Shown in pieces: positions 60,468 through 64,000 of a stretch of DNA of 64,000 nt. The stretch covers positions 108,415-172,414 of the forward strand of contig FLQS01000003.1 of assembly GCA_900078375.1 (NCBI GenBank), given 5' to 3'. The translations under genes were made by a program, and so were the position numbers. Positions within the stretch are counted from its first letter, which is position 1. Each line of letters opens with the position of its first letter. Under the pieces are notes generated by a model that was not told where the DNA came from, ran no database searches, and saw only the letters and a list, made by a program, of their open reading frames with translations. Source of the stretch: an uncultured Mycobacterium sp. (GTDB lineage Bacteria > Actinomycetota > Actinomycetes > Mycobacteriales > Mycobacteriaceae).

Positions 60468-62636
60468 ATGATCGGGACTGTGACCGAGACCGAAACCGAT
60501 GCCCGATCCACGGATGACAACTGGCAGCCCGGTGAGGCGCCGGAGGCCCCACCCGCGGCCACCGATACCGCGGTCGACAACGCGCTGCCCGAGAATCGGT
60601 ACCTCAATCGCGAACTGAGCTGGCTGGATTTCAATGCCCGCGTGCTGGCTCTGGCGGCCGACACCTCACTGGCCCTGCTGGAGCGGGCCAAGTTCCTGGC
60701 GATCTTCGCCTCCAATCTCGACGAGTTCTACATGGTCCGGGTGGCCGGACTCAAACGCCGCGACGAGATGGGACTCTCGGTGCGTTCGGCCGACGGACTC
60801 TCACCGCGCGAACAGCTGCGCCGCATCGGTGAGCGCACCCGGCAGATCTCGCTACGCCAAGCCGAGGTCTTCATCGAATCGGTGCGCCCAGCGCTGGCGG
60901 AGGAAGGCATCCGCATCGTCACGTGGGCCGAGCTCACCGACGCCGAACGCAGTGAGCTCTCGACGTACTTCCACGAGCAGGTGTTCCCGGTTCTTACCCC
61001 GCTCGCCGTCGACCCCGCGCACCCGTTCCCGTTCGTCAGCGGCCTGAGCCTGAACCTGGCGATCACCGTCAAGTCACCCGACGATGGCGGCGAGCACTTC
61101 GCCCGAATCAAGGTTCCCGACAACGTCGACCGATTCGTCGAACTCAAGGGCACCAACGGGGACAGCGACATCGTCCGGTTCCTCCCCACCGAGGAACTCA
61201 TCGCGGCGTTCCTGCCGGTGCTGTTCCCCGGCATGGAGATTGTCGAGCACCACGTCTTCCGCATCACCCGCAATGCCGACATGCAGGTCGACGAAGACCG
61301 CGACGAGGATCTGCTCCAGGCGCTGGAACGTGAGTTGGCACGGCGGCGATTCGGCTCTCCGGTGCGCCTCGAGGTCGCCGACGATATGACCGAGCACATG
61401 CTTGAACTCCTCCTGCGCGAGCTCGACGTCCACCCCGGTGACGTGGTGCAGGTGCCGGGGCTGCTTGACCTTTCGTCGCTGTGGCAGGTCTACGGTGTCG
61501 ACCGCCCGGCGCTCAAGGACCGCCCGTTCGTGCCGGCCACCCACCCGGCGTTCGCCGAGCGCGAGACACCCAAGAGCATTTTTTCGACGCTCCGAGATGG
61601 TGATGTCCTGGTGCACCACCCCTACGATTCGTTCTCGACGAGTGTGCAGCGCTTCATCGAGCAGGCCGCCGCCGATCCGAATGTGTTGGCTATCAAGCAG
61701 ACGCTGTACCGAACCTCTGGTGACTCCCCGATCGTCAACGCACTCATCGACGCGGCCCAGGCCGGCAAGCAGGTGGTCGCCCTCGTCGAACTGAAAGCGC
61801 GCTTCGACGAACAGGCCAACATCAAGTGGGCCCGCACACTGGAAGATGCCGGCGTGCATGTCGTCTACGGGTTGATCGGACTGAAGACGCATTGCAAGAC
61901 GTGTCTGGTGGTGCGCCGCGAAGGGTCGACCATTCGGCGTTACTGCCATATCGGCACCGGCAACTACAACCCGAAAACTGCCCGGCTGTATGAAGATGTC
62001 GGCTTGATCACCGCCGCCCCCGACATCGGCGCCGACCTGACCGACCTGTTCAATTCGCTGACCGGCTACTCGCGCAAGGTGTCCTACCGCAACCTCCTGG
62101 TCGCGCCGTACGGCGTGCGCAGGGGCATCATCGAACGCGTCGAGCGGGAAATCGACGCGCACCGGCACGGCGGCAACGGCCGGATCCGGCTCAAGGCCAA
62201 CGCTCTTGTCGACGAACAGGTCATCGACGCGCTCTACCGGGCATCGCAGGCGGGGGTTCGGGTCGAGGTCGTCGTCCGCGGCATCTGCGCACTCAAGCCG
62301 GGAGCCGAGGGCTTCTCCGAGAACATTGTCGTTCGCTCGATTCTCGGCCGCTTCCTGGAGCATTCGCGGGTGTTCCACTTCAATGCGATCAACGAATTCT
62401 TCATCGGCAGCGCCGACATGATGCACCGCAATCTCGATCGCCGCGTCGAGGTGATGGCTCAGGTCAAGGACCCCCGTCTCACCGCGTACCTCGACGACGT
62501 CTTCGAGTCGGCGATGGATCCCTCCACGCGGTGCTGGGAGCTTGGCTCCGAAGGCCACTGGACGGCATCACCGCAAGACGGCCGCCAAGTGCGCGACCAT
62601 CAGGTGTGGCTGATGGAACGTCACCGGCAGCACTAA
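60468..62636 (+). CDS. ppk1: Polyphosphate kinase 1
   Basis: 722 aa. Reversibly polymerises ATP gamma-phosphate into polyphosphate. N domain: [19 protein letters not shown] and [20 protein letters not shown]. The catalytic histidine that becomes phosphorylated is in [20 protein letters not shown]; the second conserved site is near [12 protein letters not shown]. The first ~40 residues are Thr/Asp/Ala-rich and variable. ATG 60468 and GTG 60480 are both in frame and plausible. It is followed by mutT1. Confidence 0.96.
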   Translation: MIGTVTETETDARSTDDNWQPGEAPEAPPAATDTAVDNALPENRYLNRELSWLDFNARVLALAADTSLALLERAKFLAIFASNLDEFYMVRVAGLKRRDEMGLSVRSADGLSPREQLRRIGERTRQISLRQAEVFIESVRPALAEEGIRIVTWAELTDAERSELSTYFHEQVFPVLTPLAVDPAHPFPFVSGLSLNLAITVKSPDDGGEHFARIKVPDNVDRFVELKGTNGDSDIVRFLPTEELIAAFLPVLFPGMEIVEHHVFRITRNADMQVDEDRDEDLLQALERELARRRFGSPVRLEVADDMTEHMLELLLRELDVHPGDVVQVPGLLDLSSLWQVYGVDRPALKDRPFVPATHPAFAERETPKSIFSTLRDGDVLVHHPYDSFSTSVQRFIEQAAADPNVLAIKQTLYRTSGDSPIVNALIDAAQAGKQVVALVELKARFDEQANIKWARTLEDAGVHVVYGLIGLKTHCKTCLVVRREGSTIRRYCHIGTGNYNPKTARLYEDVGLITAAPDIGADLTDLFNSLTGYSRKVSYRNLLVAPYGVRRGIIERVEREIDAHRHGGNGRIRLKANALVDEQVIDALYRASQAGVRVEVVVRGICALKPGAEGFSENIVVRSILGRFLEHSRVFHFNAINEFFIGSADMMHRNLDRRVEVMAQVKDPRLTAYLDDVFESAMDPSTRCWELGSEGHWTASPQDGRQVRDHQVWLMERHRQH

Positions 62637-62705
62637 GGGAATCCCTGTTGCGACCCACCAAGTCCGGTCCCACGCAGGGACTCGAATTGATCTGCGGGAG
62701 TTGAG

Positions 62706-63850
62706 GTGGCCAAGAGAGCGTCACGTGATAGCTCAAGGTCCAAATCGACGACGAAGGCGACAGCGACGACGGGGAAGCCGCCCCGGCGGGTGATCCTTGC
62801 GGCCGGTGCCGTGCTGTGGCGCCCCGACCCCGACACCGGCGAGCTACACGTCGCGCTGATCCATCGGCCGCGTTACGACGATTGGTCCCTGCCGAAGGGC
62901 AAAGTCGATCCCGGCGAGAACGAACCGGTCGCCGCGGTGCGCGAGATCTGGGAGGAAACCGGCCAGCGATCACAGCTTGGCCGGCGTCTGATCCAAACGC
63001 ACTATCAAGTCGCGCAGGGCGCCAAGGTCGTTCACTACTGGGCGGCTCGAGCGCTCGGTGGTGAGTTCGTCCCCGGCGCGGAAGTCGACCGGCTGGAGTG
63101 GCTCTCAGTAGACGACGCGGCGGCGCGCCTGACCTACCCCCACGACCGGGAAGTGCTCACGGCGTTCACCGAACAACCCACCGACACTGCGACCGTCCTG
63201 ATCGTCCGGCACGGCACCGCGGGCATCAAATCCCGCTACAAGGGCGACGACCGGAGCCGCCCGCTGGACAAGAACGGTCGCGCCCAAGCCGAGTCGTTGG
63301 CCGGACAGTTGATGGCGTTCGGTGCCACCGAGGTCTATGCCGCCGATCGCGTCCGCTGTATTCAAACTGTCGAGCCGCTGGCGCAGGAACTGGGTGTGAC
63401 AATCACCGCCGAGGCCGACCTCACCGAAGAGGCCTACGCCGACGACCCGGACATCGCGCACGACCTGGCGCATGCCGACGCGCCGCGCAGCGCCATCGGC
63501 ATGCTGGCGCCGGGCCAGGCCATGCACCAGCATGCCGATGGCGCTGCGCGGCGCGTCGGCATGCGCCAGGTCGTGCGCGATGTCCGGGTCGTCGCGGCGC
63601 CAGCGGACGCCTGCGCCGCGACGACCCGGACATCGCGCACAAGCGCATCGCCGAGATCGCCGCCGGCGGCGGGACACCCGTCATCTGCACACAGGGCAAG
63701 GTGATTCCCTATCTGCTGGCGTGGTGGCGGGGTACCGATAAGCCGGACAAGTCACGCAACCGCAAGGGCAGCACGTGGGTGCTGTCGATTGTCGGTGACC
63801 GGATCGTGGCGGCCGACTACATCGACAGCCCACTGGCGACTAGGCCCTGA
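62706..63850 (+). pseudogene. mutT1: mutT1 (Nudix + histidine phosphatase) frameshifted by a 179-bp insertion
   Basis: MutT1 degrades 8-oxo-dGTP and diadenosine polyphosphates. GTG 62706 has GGGAG upstream. The Nudix box begins at G65 ([20 protein letters not shown]) and the phosphatase RHG motif is at 168-170. From residue 253 the frame runs into a palindromic insertion and reads nonsense to a stop at 63704 (332 aa). The true C-terminus ([20 protein letters not shown] to the stop at 63850) lies in another frame. Deleting 179 bp between the 22-bp direct repeats at 63440 and 63619 gives a continuous 321-residue protein, close to the ~317 of M. tuberculosis. The Nudix half should still be made. 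Confidence 0.85.
63440..63640. repeat. Nested inverted repeats flanked by 22-bp direct repeats inside mutT1
   Basis: Direct repeats of 22 bp lie at 63440-63461 and 63619-63640. Between them, a perfect 68-bp inverted repeat pairs 63440-63507 with 63527-63594 across a 19-base loop, and a perfect 28-bp inverted repeat pairs 63573-63600 with 63613-63640 across 12 bases. The 68-bp arm itself contains a smaller palindrome (GCATGCCGA...TCGGCATGC). Confidence 0.95.
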
Positions 63851-63856
63851 CACGCA

Positions 63857-63889
63857 AATACGCCGCGGGCGTTGAGCCCGCGGCGTATT
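63857..63889. terminator. Bidirectional terminator between mutT1 and hupB
   Basis: A perfect 14-bp stem (AATACGCCGCGGGC with its complement at 63876-63889) encloses the loop GTTGA and lies between the converging mutT1 and hupB genes. The A/T ends of the stem suit both strands. Confidence 0.85.
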
Positions 63890-63901
63890 CGACGGTGAAA
63901 C

Positions 63902-64000
63902 TTAGCGACGGCCCTTTTTGGCCGGAGCCTTCTTGGCCGGAGCCTTCTTAGCCGGTGCAGCCTTCTTGGCGGGCGCGGCCTTCTTGGCCGGAGCCTTCTT
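63902..64000 (-). CDS. hupB: Histone-like protein HupB, C-terminal end (partial)
   Basis: The last 32 codons and TAA of a gene that continues past the window edge. They encode repeated Lys/Ala/Pro units ([13 protein letters not shown]) ending AKKGRR, the basic tail that distinguishes mycobacterial HupB/Lsr2-associated HU from ordinary HU. This tail binds DNA and is variable in repeat number between strains. The position after mutT1 matches Rv2986c. Confidence 0.93.
   Translation of the reverse strand, partial: KKAPAKKAAPAKKAAPAKKAPAKKAPAKKGRR

Noticed and set aside
63105..63677. A minus-strand frame of 190 codons through the mutT1 hairpin
   Set aside because: It stays open only because the inverted repeat mirrors the coding strand; there is no ribosome binding site or domain.
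63902..64000. Repeated GCC/TTC-rich units resembling a short tandem or CRISPR-like array
   Set aside because: They are in-frame codons for the Lys/Ala/Pro tail of HupB, with no spacer structure.

Overview
The window is high-GC chromosomal DNA from a mycobacterium, most likely a fast-growing Mycolicibacterium-type species. From memory, the gene order follows the conserved M. tuberculosis block Rv2901c to Rv2986c: DUF2469, rnhB, lepB, rplS, trmD, rimM, khpA, rpsP, dacB2, ffh, glnD, glnB, amt, ftsY, smc, acyP, mutM, rnc, sepIVA, coaD, rsmD, pyc, VKOR, DsbA, lipN, AKR, recG, DAK2, rpmB, ung, thiL, ddl, gpsA, cofC, ppk1, mutT1, hupB. The large PDIM/PGL lipid locus that separates sepIVA from coaD in M. 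tuberculosis is absent, which argues against the tuberculosis complex. No tRNA, rRNA, CRISPR array, insertion sequence or prophage was recognised.

Layout. 1-4.6 kb: an accessory operon (MFS exporter, 42-codon small ORF, HicB-like hypothetical protein, HAD phosphatase) whose genes overlap stop-to-start, divergent from a ROK regulator. 4.6-13 kb: translation and secretion genes (rnhB, lepB, rplS, trmD-rimM-khpA-rpsP) interrupted by a secreted serine-hydrolase-like gene and a DHA2 drug exporter with a C-terminal winged-helix-like extension. 13-18.5 kb: a CysJ-like diflavin reductase, two tandem D,D-carboxypeptidases, an MPT63-like secreted protein and an amidohydrolase. 18.5-31 kb: SRP and nitrogen control (ffh, glnD-glnB-amt with a GlnR box, ftsY), a type 2 IPP isomerase, and smc. 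31-42 kb: acyP/OsmC/mutM/rnc/DUF177, sepIVA, coaD/rsmD/pyc, the disulfide pair VKOR-DsbA, and lipN.

43-48.6 kb is the most distinctive accessory region. It holds NsrR plus flavohaemoprotein Hmp, a P450-type ferredoxin, a decayed DUF488 gene, a CopD-like membrane protein, and an 861-residue fusion of a polytopic His-rich membrane domain, an extra type-1 copper cupredoxin and a complete NirK-type copper nitrite reductase. A DosR-like palindrome lies upstream of the fusion gene and an inverted repeat lies upstream of nsrR. I read this as a nitrite/nitric oxide module.

48.7-64 kb: HNH endonuclease, recG, DAK2 protein, rpmB, ung, thiL, ddl, a PLP gamma-lyase, gpsA, cofC, ppk1, mutT1 and the 3' end of hupB. 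mutT1 carries a 179-bp insertion made of nested perfect inverted repeats, flanked by a 22-bp direct repeat, which frameshifts its C-terminal domain; removing exactly 179 bp restores a 321-residue MutT1. Two dispersed repeat families are also visible: a 65-bp palindromic repeat in two intergenic sites, and a short GCTTCGCTCCTGCCCGCCG-bearing repeat in three copies, one of which forms the tail of pyc.
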